DNA of 64,000 bases from positions 2,275,286-2,339,285 of the forward strand of contig JAJUBI010000004.1 in NCBI GenBank assembly GCA_022419385.1, written 5' to 3'. Under the pieces are notes generated by a model. It searched no databases. It worked only from the letters and a program-made list of their open reading frames with translations, and was not told where the DNA came from. How positions within the stretch are numbered: position 1 is the stretch's first letter; every line of letters starts with the position of its first letter. The position numbers and the translations under genes were made by a program. This document shows positions 13,096-23,620 of the stretch, piece after piece. This DNA is from Paraconiothyrium sp. Pb-2020 (taxonomy: Eukaryota; Ascomycota; Dothideomycetes; Pleosporales; Didymosphaeriaceae).

Positions 13096-16075
13096 TTATT
13101 GCATGCTAGACAAGTTATTCCACCCCAGCGGACCCAAGCCCTCAACACCCGTTGGTGGCGGTCCATTCTCACTATTTTCCCACTCAAAGAAATTCTGGAG
13201 ATCATTCAAATCAAACATCGGCTGCTCGATGTTTTCCATGCCTGGGTAGTATACGTTCCCCAGTTGATCGGTCTGGGGAGACGTTGTATCTTCTTGCATT
13301 ACTTCCGGGTCCAGAGTTATTGGCCCGGCGGATGTCGCGATAGAGTATGGGTAGGTGTTAGTGGGGGCGAATCCATTGGTGGTCGGAGGCGGATTGGATA
13401 TATTCAGCATAGGGTTGAGATGGTCGGCGATCGGTCGCTGTACTGGCCGTGAGACTGCTAGACGTGATGTTTCGGTAGTCGACATCGGTACCGCGGCGGA
13501 CGGACTGCGCACACTGTTACTGTCTTAGCATGTTTGATAAGGTTACATCGGGATACAGACCTTGTTGTAGACCTAGCGTCGGTGTGTGGGTCGACTGGGT
13601 CTTGAGGAGGTATGTATGGATCCAAAGGAGCACCTCGCGCAATGCTTTCTCGCACCTTATCAAGCCACCGCTCTGTGGTAATGTACTGTGAAATAGTCAG
13701 GCTATGAACCTTTGCATCTCTCAGATCGGCTTACAAGAGGTTCCGCAAGCGGGTACATCTGGCTCATTGCTCGAAGAGCGCGGTTGTTGAGCTCCACTAG
13801 CTCAAGCGTACGGGTGGTTGTAGTTTCTGCATCTTGCTTCGACCTATCGAGAATGCGAGCAATGTAGTATAGCATTATGCGACTGCTGTTGTAGACGAAA
13901 GATGGTAAGATGGGGTCGGCGAGGTATTTGACACCATGCTGAAGGATAGTCGAAGTGAGCACCGATACTCGTTGCGCATTCTCAAAGCACGTCACCTGCA
14001 GCTTTGCCATAAATCCAAACTGTTCCGGAGGGAACTCGAAAGGTTCTCGCATCTTAAAGAGGTTTGGCAACGCTATCCGGTGCAAGTCGCACAGCACATG
14101 ATGGTACATGCAATGGATGATGAAAAGAGCGCCTAGCTGGGAAGACTCCCTACGGATGTAGATGTTGTCCGATGAGAAGGACATCCACTGGGGGTGACTG
14201 TATTTCCACTCTTCGATCTCCTTGCTAAGAGTCTCGAACTCAGCGTTGGATACCCAAGGTGGTTCTACATTATCCAGATGTTTGATGTATCGGAGAACAC
14301 GCTTCCATATGTAGGCAATTCTGACAAAGTATGCGCTCATGCCCATGTTTTCCCATGGTTGTCCAGGAGTGTTCTCTGTTGATGCAGGGTCCAGTACCTC
14401 GCCCGGGCGCAAGGTTTCGGTCACATGCGGAATCTGCAGGAGAAATTGCCTCTCATTGCATGGTAGTTGCAGCTTGATGTCCCTTTCGTTCAAAATAGTC
14501 AGTTGATCAACACCGCTACCAGCCCAGACATCGACCATATAGCAGGCCCACATCAATCTTCGCCTTGACTCTCTTAAAGAAACATCGTTTGTCACACCGG
14601 GCTGTTCTTCCGATTCCACGTGGATTTGGAGAGCATGTGCCATACGCACAATCAGGCCTGTGAGAAGAAACGATCCAGCGTAATTGCCAAGCCGCGCTTC
14701 ATGGTCATGAAGCAATACAAGTACTTTCAATTTCACCACGGATATAGTACTGTAATCGGAAAAATACATCTCCTCGGCGATCTTGGCCCACTGGCTTCCC
14801 GCTGCTTGGATCACTTCCCGGGGGAGATGTGAAGTAGATTCACTGTACTCCAGGGCGTAGACTAAACGAGCTCGATTAACCTTGGCCGAGGAATGTAACT
14901 TTGGGTAACTCACATTTCGCAGCGTGAGCGGACATGATGTGGAGCAGAGCCCGGTTTGCGCTATCGATGACAAGACTCTCATCGAGCATCCTCATGAATG
15001 AAGGCTTGTGTCTAAACGGGACTACTGATCAGTACCTGACTTATAGGACAAGGAAAGGGTTTTGCATTCACTCACACGAAAGCGAACACGCGGATCGGGT
15101 GCACCTGCAAGGTCAGTGTACGTACGTATCTCGGGAACGAGCTATGCCTTACATTGTTGAAGTAGGCATCCAGCAGCTGATGCAATTTCGCTCTTGGGGG
15201 GAGTTCTGTGCCAAACAGCCTGCACAAAAGTCATAAGCCATGATTCTGCTGTAAGCAGAGCGCCAACTTTACCATGACAGCGTGGGAGGATAATCTCCTT
15301 GCGGGCCTAGAGAAGGAGCACTGCTTGCATGTCGATAAGGTGAAGCATTTGGAGAGTCCGGATGATGCTGAGACATTGGTGTCACAGCATGCACCCATGC
15401 AGGCTCAGCAGCATCTGCGTCGTAGGCACAGGCCAAGGACTTCTGTTTACATCTTGAACAGATTGGTCTCTCCCCTGTGCATTTGATCTTACTCTGACGA
15501 CAAGGGATGCAGACTCGAAAGGTCCGCTTGCGCTTGATACCTGTAATGGCACGGGGCGCAGTGGGGCTCTCCAGTGGTTGGTCGCTGCCATGTTGCACGC
15601 AAGACAATTGCAGTTTTTCGCAGTTTAGGCATCCGTTCGGGCGCTCATCACATTTGACCTGGCATTCGAATCAGCCAAAGGACACTATATTGACGGTACT
15701 ACTGAACGATCCGGTAGTAGCTGTCGTGCGGGTTGACGCCAATATAGCGCGAATGCGGAGCGATTTGAGATAAATTGATTCGTAGCCGTGAACCATGCCG
15801 GCGGAACCACCTCTACGATGGGGTCGCGATGCTCCTTGGTTGTTTCCACTTACTTTTCGAGCCCTACAAGTTGCGCAAGCTGGAAATGAATTAGTGTCGC
15901 AACTGTATCCTTACGGTTGGCGGGCGAGTTGTTTCGGGTCGTCGGCGCAACCAAAAGAATACGTACCGTTCACCGGCCGCCTCCGCGGCCTTCCAACCTG
16001 CGGTGCAGTGCTCTCGAGTGGCGCTACGTCGTCGGACAGGTCCATCCGGCGCACCGACGAGGATTGTGGAGGCAT
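13096..16075 (-). CDS. Transcription factor with two tandem Zn2Cys6 clusters
   Basis: Nine exons join in phase to give 794 residues: 16075-15967, 15879-15854, 15658-15273, 15219-15153, 15104-15076, 15011-14914, 14861-13735, 13685-13561 and 13513-13096. Two complete CX2CX6CX6CX2CX6C clusters lie at residues 38-65 (ACATCRARK / VKCDERPNGCLNCEK) and 95-122 (CIPCRQSKIKC, CSRCKQKSLAC), with a 29-residue linker. The first cluster is split by a 195-bp intron, and its first half is a 26-base exon. A fungal-specific transcription factor middle domain follows (LPPRAKLHQLLDAYF, HKPSFMRMLDESL). The acidic, Pro/Asn-rich C-terminus could activate transcription. The start is the nearest ATG in frame; one further upstream at 16192 is also open. 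The exon 8 donor is GTCTGT. Confidence 0.85.
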
Positions 16076-16702
16076 CGTGCGCGAAGTGAGGTGTTGAGAG
16101 CCTCGTACCGGCCCTGAACGTGTCGGCTCGTCGGGCTTGGCGGCCGCCTTAGCCCTTCTCCAGCAACTGGCCACGCGACCATCTCTCATCACTCACCGCC
16201 CGCCACGGTCACGATCAAGTGCAATGGTACTTATGTACCAATGGAAACTGCCTGAAAGAGGCTAACAACGAGCTTTCTCAGGTCAAACTGGACAGTTCTG
16301 CTGTGGAATGGGTGTTTCCTATCATTTCAAGCAAGCAGCAAGCTATGCTGTGACTCAACGCCCCTGCCTGCTTCCTTTTGACCACCTTTGCTAGCGCTAG
16401 ATATCTAAATTCGCCGGTGCAATACTGGGGTATCTCTCGTTCGTGTGGAAGGTGCAGTCTTTGACGCCTGCACTGCAAAATACCTTGCCTTTGCTTCCAT
16501 GGACATTCAAGACAGACTCGAGGCTCTGGCAACGGCTGGGTGACCCTTTCCTATGCTTCAATACCAAGATCAAATGGGGCCCCTCCACTTGGCAGACTCA
16601 AGCCGGTCCATAACGCGGCTTCCAGCTTCCATCGTTCCCTGTCAAGTCTTTTCCTTTTTCAGAGAAAATGTTAAGATCCCTCGACCGATTGTGGCGCCCA
16701 TT
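16076..16702. other. Intergenic, about 630 bp
   Basis: Promoter side of the double-zinc-cluster gene and 3' side of the glycosyltransferase. A frame open to 16192 could extend the regulator N-terminus. Nothing else supported. Confidence 0.4.
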
Positions 16703-17965
16703 TCAATCAAATAACGGTTCGTACCAAGGTCGTCCCGCCCTCGCGTCCGCAAGAGCCCTTTTCTTCGGAGGTCGAGCTTTAGCGTCATATTCTCTTCCAC
16801 AGATGTGCCGTCTCCTTTCGGTAAAGTTTTTGCGGATGCCCAACCACACCTCACGATCCGTGCAATCATATTCATTCGTCTCCGTAGATATCTTACGGCA
16901 TTTTGGCTGATTCTTTTCTACCATGCCCTGCAGCGGCTCCAACCAGGGCTTCGGCATCGGCCAATCCGAAAAGTGTACGAACTTCGCCTCTTCCAGTGCC
17001 ACTTTTGGGTCCCACTTCTCATTCGGCGACCCCAGATAATTCTCATGCTCCGTATCATGGAATTCTCCCGTAAGCAGATCGTATCTCCGATGCGGTATCA
17101 CCGTACTCGATTTGCCGTACAGCTTGTTTAGGATGTCCATGTCGTAATCGTGGCCCTCGTGATGGTCAATTGCATACCCTACGCGCTTCCATTCGATATC
17201 GGACGGCTGAATGACGATGAGTTGGCTTGAGAGGAAGAACTTCTCGGGCATCCAATACGCACGGGGCATGGCTACAGGAGCTGAGGGAAGCAAGAAGAGC
17301 TCGTCCATATTGTCCAGGAGTGTGCCGTCCGAGTCGATCGATATGACGCGCTTATACTGTGTCTGATTAAATGCCAACAACTTTGTGTAACTGTCTTGCC
17401 ATGTCGGATCCTTCTCGTTTTGGAATGTCTTGACCTGAATTGGTGCCATTTGCACCTTGTACTCATCGCGCGCTTTCACCAGAAGTTTCGTCTCGAATTC
17501 CGCGTCCTCATTGATTTCGACAGGGATTTGCCATTCTTGAGGATACATCATCAGCAATTCTGCCTTTGTGTTGTAGCGGCGCAGCGCTTCGAAGATCATG
17601 AGGGAGTTGCAGAGGTAACTGGGGTTCGTTACGTATTGGACGTATGCGAAGTCGGACCACTGCATCGAAGACTCTGGAGATAATGTGTCATCAACATTGC
17701 CCGGAAGATTGCCGTTGCTTCCAGCTGTGGGGCAGTTACACTCCGCCGGTGCTGATGCGGTTGCGTTGTGTGCGTATTCGCGGACGCGTTCGTTTAAATC
17801 GGGATACTGGAAAAGTAACACGGCCAGCAGGAGTAACAGGACAATCGCGACGATTGCCGTTCGTACGCGCCGCAGCATAAGCCAATTAGACAGTCTGACC
17901 GGATTCTTTAGACCACCTTCCACGTCGTCCGCGGCGAGTGGCGAGTACTTGCCGCGCCAGAACAT
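16703..17965 (-). CDS. Family 8 glycosyltransferase, type II membrane protein
   Basis: A single exon from ATG 17965 encodes 420 residues. It has a short cytosolic start, one strongly hydrophobic anchor at about residues 37-54 (AIVAIVLLLLLAVLLF), and a lumenal domain. This is the usual Golgi type II layout. The catalytic DxD is DSD at about 211-213 within ISIDSDGTLLDNMDELF, typical of the GT8 glycogenin/galactinol-synthase-like family and of fungal GlcNAc-transferase-like proteins. Metal and sugar-nucleotide binding would sit there. The frame stays open 36 codons upstream to a possible acceptor (CTTGCAG at about 18064-18070), so an extra 5' exon is possible. Confidence 0.85.
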   Translation of the reverse strand: MFWRGKYSPLAADDVEGGLKNPVRLSNWLMLRRVRTAIVAIVLLLLLAVLLFQYPDLNERVREYAHNATASAPAECNCPTAGSNGNLPGNVDDTLSPESSMQWSDFAYVQYVTNPSYLCNSLMIFEALRRYNTKAELLMMYPQEWQIPVEINEDAEFETKLLVKARDEYKVQMAPIQVKTFQNEKDPTWQDSYTKLLAFNQTQYKRVISIDSDGTLLDNMDELFLLPSAPVAMPRAYWMPEKFFLSSQLIVIQPSDIEWKRVGYAIDHHEGHDYDMDILNKLYGKSSTVIPHRRYDLLTGEFHDTEHENYLGSPNEKWDPKVALEEAKFVHFSDWPMPKPWLEPLQGMVEKNQPKCRKISTETNEYDCTDREVWLGIRKNFTERRRHICGREYDAKARPPKKRALADARAGRPWYEPLFD

Positions 17966-18464
17966 AGCGATAGTCTGGACGATGTGGGGGTTGAATTGGA
18001 GCGACTGGTCGTACGTTGATCGTGGAAACCTCGGGCGCTCTTCGTTAAATGTCCCACGGCGGAGGCGCTGCAAGATGAGTGAGAGCTGAACGCGAAGTGA
18101 GCGCTACTAGAAAAGTGAACCAGAAGTTACGAGCGCTGTTTCAACTACAGCCATTGCCGTACAGATGTTGGAACCGTGCCACTGTCCAGATAGCGGCACA
18201 GCACGGGTTTGACTCTAAGATGTTAAAGGTGTTTGAGGCGCAGGAAACACCTGTTCAATAGTGCTACGCAGCTTACGCAGCTTACGCAGGATTGCTCTTG
18301 GACTGGAAACAGATTGCGACCGTCCAATATCTATCCGAGTGATCTGCAAATGCTCTATAATCTCACATACGCGAAGCGAACCGCACGCTGGACGCGAAGT
18401 GAAGCATCCACCAAGCGGTTCACTTTTCCTTTTCTAGACTTCGCCTCTGGCTCAATCTCAAGTA
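17966..18464. other. Intergenic with repeat-like sequence
   Basis: About 500 bp between two minus-strand genes. It contains imperfect inverted arms and a short tandem repeat, described separately. Confidence 0.4.
18107..18436. repeat. Imperfect inverted arms and short tandem repeat
   Basis: CTAGAAAAGTGAACC at 18107-18121 reappears inverted at 18417-18436 with five extra bases. A GCGAAGTGA word lies near both arms but in the same orientation, so the arms are not a clean inverted repeat. Between them CTTACGCAG is repeated at 18272-18289 after a partial unit. It may be an old small transposon, but I cannot define ends or a target duplication. Confidence 0.3.
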
Positions 18465-18871
18465 TCATAGCCTTGCATATTCAACCTCTCGTTCACCAAG
18501 TCCCTGCTTTGCCTTACGGACGCGCATGTACTGGTCGACGATCTTGTCCCTGTCTTTGGATGACCGGGTTTACCCACCAGTCGCGCTTTGACACTCTCGC
18601 TTGTCTACATTAAGCGGCACGTATTCGAGCACGCCATTGGGCACCTCGTTCTGTGTCAGTTTTTCAACGAACGGTCGAAGTGAACTATTGATACGGACAA
18701 TGCCGGGATTGCTAGAGTCAAAAATCGTCAGTCAAAGAAGCAGAGTGGGAGCGAGGACAATTGGCTGTGTACGGCGGAATACAGAGTTTTATAGCACATC
18801 TTCACTCACTGGTACTCGTACAAATGGGAGTCACGAGACATGAGCGGGACCGTGTGGAGAGACTGTTCCAT
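18465..18871 (-). CDS. Small conserved-looking protein; frame interrupted by TAA
   Basis: Exon 1 (18871-18810) starts with ATG and joins in phase 2 to exon 2 (from 18711) across a 98-bp intron. The product reads like a folded protein (NPGIVRINSSLRPFVEKL, VPNGVLEYVPLNVD). A TAA at 18572-18570 ends it after 67 residues. The same frame stays open for 34 more codons with coding-like content (DKIVDQYMRVRKAKQGLGE) before TGA at 18467-18465. Either the short form is the gene, or a stop has cut a protein of about 100 residues. Function unknown. Confidence 0.45.
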
Positions 18872-18922
18872 ATTCAACAATAAATATCATATGCGGCTTT
18901 AACGCATGATGCATATTTTGTT

Positions 18923-20162
18923 CTACAATCTCGGCCCTGCCTCCCCACCATCCTTCGCCCTTTGCGCCAATTCCCAGCAGATCTCCGAGCACGGCAGCAT
19001 CTCCTCTCCTACCTTCTTTGCCTCCTGACTACTCGCCTGCCTAACTGCATACCTACTCGCGATGCCCTGAAAAATGATACTGTCGCGGAACATGGCAAAT
19101 GCGGTACCCCACGCAAGTTCAGCAGCCGGGTTCCAGCCAGCCACTTCAGCGTACCACTGAATAACCTGATCACGGGTTGGCAATCCAGGTGTTGTAGCAC
19201 TAGGTGCGAAGGCAGGGCAAGAATTGCGGCGCTCGGTGCTGATGACGGTGTAGGTCCAAGGAGCAACAAGGTTGGAGAGGTCGGAGAGGGGATGCCCTAT
19301 CGTGGACATTTCCCAACTATAGACTATATGTTAGACTCGTTCTCCCTTCTTTCCTACCAACAAGGAACAGTGAGTAGGAGCCACACTTACTCCAAAATTC
19401 CAATGACCGTCGGCTCCGTCTTGTGATACACCAGATTATCGATCTTGTAGTCGCCATGGATGGGCGTGCCCCGATCTCTCGGCTGACTCTTTCTATCGCT
19501 GAAAAACATCACGAGCTCCTGCATCCTGGGAACATTACCGACGGCGTCGCCTGTCTCGATGTCTCTGACCTTACTTTGGGCCTCCCCAAGCGTCGTGAAG
19601 GTTTTGATTTGCCGGTCATAAAAGCCTGATGGCTTTCCGTACGTCTCCAACCCTATCTTCTCGGGATCTAGCCTGTGCAGCTTCGCCAGTGTGCGCACCG
19701 CATCGTGCCACATCTCCGTCCTGTGCTCTGCGCTCACCCCGGGAAAATGCGGTTCAGTAACTATCCGCCCATCGAGGAATTCCATGATGTAGAACGGACT
19801 TCCGATCACACCGTCATCTTCGCACAGCCCGTAGACGCGCGGCACAGGGACGTCCGTATTTTGCAAAGCGTTTAGGATGCGATATTCGCGCTCCACCTTA
19901 TGCGCAGTTTTGCTGACGAGTTTCCCCGGAGGTTTCTTACGCAGGACGAACTTGTCATTCTTAGAATCGGTGAGTTGGTATGTTGGGTTTGATTGGCCGA
20001 AGCCAAATTGTTTGAGAGATATGGGCCTGCTGATTGCAGGAACTGAGCGCTCGATATAGCGTTCTTCACACCATCAGTATGAGAAAAGGATATATATACT
20101 CTAGAACGGGAGGGCTTACCTAAAGATGGAATATCAATTGGCTGCCTCACTGGGCCTGCCAT
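18923..20162 (-). CDS. APH-family kinase, ACAD10/11 N-terminal type
   Basis: Exons 20162-20120, 20063-19391 and 19316-18923 join in phase to give 369 residues. The protein kinase-like phosphotransferase fold is clear: [13 protein letters not shown] for the nucleotide loop, [10 protein letters not shown] with the ATP-binding lysine, the catalytic loop [13 protein letters not shown], and [16 protein letters not shown] with the metal-binding Asp. The last motif matches the kinase half of vertebrate ACAD10/ACAD11, which phosphorylates 4-hydroxyacyl-CoA. The next gene upstream on the same strand is an acyl-CoA dehydrogenase, the other half of those fused proteins. A role in hydroxy fatty-acid breakdown, in peroxisome or mitochondrion, is therefore likely. 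Confidence 0.88.
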
Positions 20163-20718
20163 ATTTCAAGTCGTTTGTATGTACTGATTGCAAACTTGGA
20201 TGATTGTATGCTCTACAACATGTGCTCTTGATGAGCTTCCTGAGTCAAGGAATGTTGTGACACTTTGTTGTCTATTTCGTGCTAAGACACCGGGAAGAAA
20301 AGTGCACGAAGGCTGCGTCGCCGTCTTCTGGGATGGTTCTTAGCTCATGTTCGAGCTCTGCGCAGCATGCGGCCTCTGGTAAGCGGTGCGCCGACGATTC
20401 GCGACATTGCCGTGAATGTGTACCTTAGGCCGAGGTGTGAAGGTGGAGCTAGCACTGAGCTCTCCGCAGTGCGCTAGGTAGGTCTGGCTCGGGAGAGAAT
20501 AACCGTAGGGTGGCTATCACGTGTGATGATTCATTAGTGTGCAACTGGCCGGGCACATGACTGGCAGACGTGGGATGCGTGATGTATACGACTTGAGTCT
20601 CTACAGAGCTTCGGACGGATACAAGACGAATTACAACTGGGATGACGGCACAATCCAAACGTCATGACCTCGTATAAACAGGATTCGTATCCACAATTCA
20701 AGGACGCTGTTTATATTA
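20163..20718. other. Intergenic between the ACAD and APH genes
   Basis: About 555 bp: 3' side of the dehydrogenase gene and promoter side of the kinase gene, transcribed in the same direction. No further gene is supported. Confidence 0.4.
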
Positions 20719-22132
20719 TTACACGATACCCCAGAACTCCTCCGGTTCCAGATTCCACTTCTTGCAAAGCTCCTTGTACCGCGCCGTGTACTTTTCTGCT
20801 CTCTCCCTGAAACCCTGGGCGGTCTTCATCTGATCTCTTCCAACCTGATGTCTATGTGCTGAATCAGGTCCATCAGCAACTCTGACGAATCGAGCGTATG
20901 TCCAGATCTCAGGTAAGGGTGTATGTTGCGTCAGGCCTTGTCCTCCATAGATCTGCATAGCTTCATCAATGACCTTGAGAAGCGCGTTGGGAACCATAAT
21001 CTTGCTCTGTGCAATAGCGTATCGCCCAGCCTTGTTGCCTTGCAAGTCCATGGTATCTGCTGCGTTAAGGACGACGAGCCTCATCGCGTCGATTGTCATA
21101 CGCATCTCCGCAATTCGCTCGATGTTGCTGTCGAACTCGCCGATGAACTTGCCACGGGGCTTCTTGCGCGGCTCGTAGCATCGCACCAGTGCAAGTTCGT
21201 ATGCACGCTCAGCCTGACCGATTAGTCGCATGCAGTGGTGAATGCGCCCGGGACCGAGGCGGCCTTGTGCAATTTCGAAGGCGCGACCAGGGCCCAAGAT
21301 GATGTTCTCCCTCGGTACCCGAACGTTCTCGTAGATGTATTCGCCGTGTCCTTCAGGTGCCCAATCGTAGCCCATGATGGACAAATTCCTCACTTGCTTC
21401 AGGCCAGGTGTGTTTGCAGGCACTACCAATGTCGTATGTCTGTTCCAGGGGTTCTTGTTGTTCGGATCGGAACAGCCCATGAGTATGAAAATCTGCATCT
21501 CGTCGTTGTACTTGCAATTGCCGTATAGCTTGCGTCCATTGATAATTACTTCTTTGTCTGTGATTTCCATCTTTATCCCCACTTGTGTAGCGTCTGACGA
21601 GGCACGATCGGGCTCAGTCATGCTGTATGCGGAGGAGAAGTCGCCGTTCATCAGAGGATGTAACCACTTCTTCTTCTGCTCAGGTGTGCAATACTTCGCA
21701 AGAAGTTCGATGTTGCCGGTCTCTGGGGCATGGCAGTTCAATGTCTGAGTTTGCGTTAGCACTCGTCCCGTCGAAGATGCGATTAAGCTGGCTGACCTGA
21801 GCGCCCCAGTACACTCGACCCATGATCTCTGCACAGCAGGAGTACTCGAGATTTGTCAAACCAGGGCTCTCCTCGAAATGATTGGGCAGGAACAGATTGA
21901 ATAGTCCCTGTGCCTTTGCCTTCTTTCGTAGCTCGGTGACAATAGCGGGCGTCGTCCACCTAGCCTCCTTCAATTGAGCCTTGTAGATGCGCTCTGCCGG
22001 AATACATTCATTTTCGATCCAATCGTAAACCTGCTGTATCTTTTCGATCGCAATCGGTCGGAGTTTCGCCTGGACCCACGGCGGGATGCGTGCAAATGCC
22101 GGGTTGCCCTCGACCTGGATTTTAGTTACCAT
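20719..22132 (-). CDS. Acyl-CoA dehydrogenase, ACAD10/11-like
   Basis: Exons 22132-21797 and 21744-20719 join in phase 0 across a 52-bp intron; the product has 453 residues. It carries the FAD/substrate signature YSMTEPDRASSDAT, the C-terminal FAD-contact motif QIYGGQGLTQHTPL, and IHHCMRLIGQAERAYELAL, as in the ACAD10/11 branch. The protein should oxidise an acyl-CoA to the enoyl-CoA with FAD. It stands next to the matching kinase gene in the same orientation. No leader peptide is obvious; a peroxisomal or mitochondrial site is inferred from the family. Confidence 0.93.
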
Positions 22133-22491
22133 GTCGTCGCTGTGATTCTGTGAGTGCTACTCGGGAGTTTTTGGTAAGATCAACCAGCAGTCTACAGAAG
22201 TGAGGATTATCTGGAGCGTCCATGGTTCCACTATGCCTAATGGGGCTCGCAGGCGTGAATTGGGGAGGCCGAGGGTGTTGCGGGGATTTAGCGGATGTCT
22301 GGAAGACTTTAGGCGTGGGCTGGGGGAGCTTGGACCCTGGCCGTCCCGCACGCTAGCTCTCGGAACATCATCTCCACCATCACCTAGAGTGCGAACGGAT
22401 GACGCCTGATTGGATGGAAAGTTGATGAAGAGGACTTGGAGATGTTCGCGACGGAGGGGCATACGCTTCGACACATACGCGCTGGCTGGCG
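22133..22491. other. Divergent promoter region, ACAD / hydrolase
   Basis: About 360 bp between the ATG of the dehydrogenase (minus) and that of the alpha/beta-hydrolase (plus). The two could be co-regulated. No distinct motif seen. Confidence 0.4.
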
Positions 22492-23606
22492 ATGAGTTCC
22501 GAAGGCTTCGCGAAACCATGGGTAGAGGTGACTAAAACCGCGCGATCCTTACTTCCAGAGATACTAATGATTGGTAGTTCGAAGAGGAGTTTGGAGAGCG
22601 CCCGTTGCTCCCCTTTGACTCTGTCCAAGAATGCCTGGAAGGCTTTGGGAACATCGGTGCGAAAATGGTTTCCCAGTACACCTTCCCACCACCTGATCCT
22701 GCCGTAAAGGTCGAGGACAGGACTATTGACGGTGGTTTGAAGGTACGTATATACAAACCGGAAGGATATCATGGATGCAGACCGGTCGGTGTATACTACC
22801 ACTGTGGAGGCTGGGCGATGGGCGACATAAATGGCGACGATGCGTTTTGCAGGTCGATCTCCAAGGGCGGCAATGTTGTACTCGTATCTGTTGAGTATGG
22901 CCTTGCGCCACAGAACAAGCACCCAGGCCTGATAAACGACTGCTTCACGGGGCTGCAATGGACATTGAGTCATGCCGAAGAGCTAGGCGGCATCGAAGGC
23001 AAGATCTTTACGGCCGGTGTATCTGCAGGCGCGCAGCTTGCTATTTCGCTAGCTCTAAAAGCACTCGATGGAGGGCTGGGCAACTCGTTGGTCGGCGTTG
23101 TGGCTCAAGTGCCAGCAACTATCCATCCTGACGGTATTCCAGAGGAGTTGAAGTCCAGATACACTTCTTACGAGGAGCACGCCAATCACACCATCGATAC
23201 CGATCGAGCGATGCGCACGTTCTGGAGTCAGTAATTTCTCCACGATATGAGATATTAGCTGACGGTAACGCGCAGAGGCCTTTGGTACCCCACCTACTGA
23301 CCCATACGGTTCACCGTTACTTCATCCGAAGATCAGTGATCTGAAGAAAGTGTATTTGACTGTAGCGGGCCACGACACTTTACGAGATGATGGTCTGCTA
23401 TTCAAGGAGATGCTGAACAAAAACAAGCAAGCAACACTTCTCTCCGCGCTCGAGACAATGCTAACACCCGAAGGGTACCGTACAAATTCGACTTCTATGA
23501 AGGATATCCACACTACCATTGGACCTGGCCATCTTCTAAGCTCGATAAGCCAAGAGATGAGTACAACGCGAACCTTGCGAAAGGCGTACAATGGGTGGTG
23601 TCATAG
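22492..23606 (+). CDS. Alpha/beta-hydrolase (fold-3, HSL-like esterase)
   Basis: Four exons, 22492-22521, 22578-23226, 23276-23426 and 23474-23606, give 320 residues. The oxyanion-hole motif reads YYHCGGWAMGD, a variant of HGGG. The nucleophile elbow is AGVSAGAQ. An Asp/His end is plausible (VAGHDTLRDD, then FDFYEGYPHYHWTW). The third intron appears to be GC-AG: the donor is GCAAGC at 23427, the branch GCTAAC and the acceptor CCGAAG. Only this splice restores the conserved C-terminus. The enzyme should cleave carboxylic esters or lactones. It ends 15 bp from the stop of the convergent CorA-like gene. In this neighbourhood a lactone-hydrolase role is a reasonable hypothesis. Confidence 0.85.
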
Positions 23607-23620
23607 CAACCCAGTGTACT

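Noticed and set aside
18107..18436. Full MITE call for the 18-kb inverted arms
   Set aside because: Arms are imperfect, ends are not definable and no target duplication was found; kept only as a low-confidence repeat.
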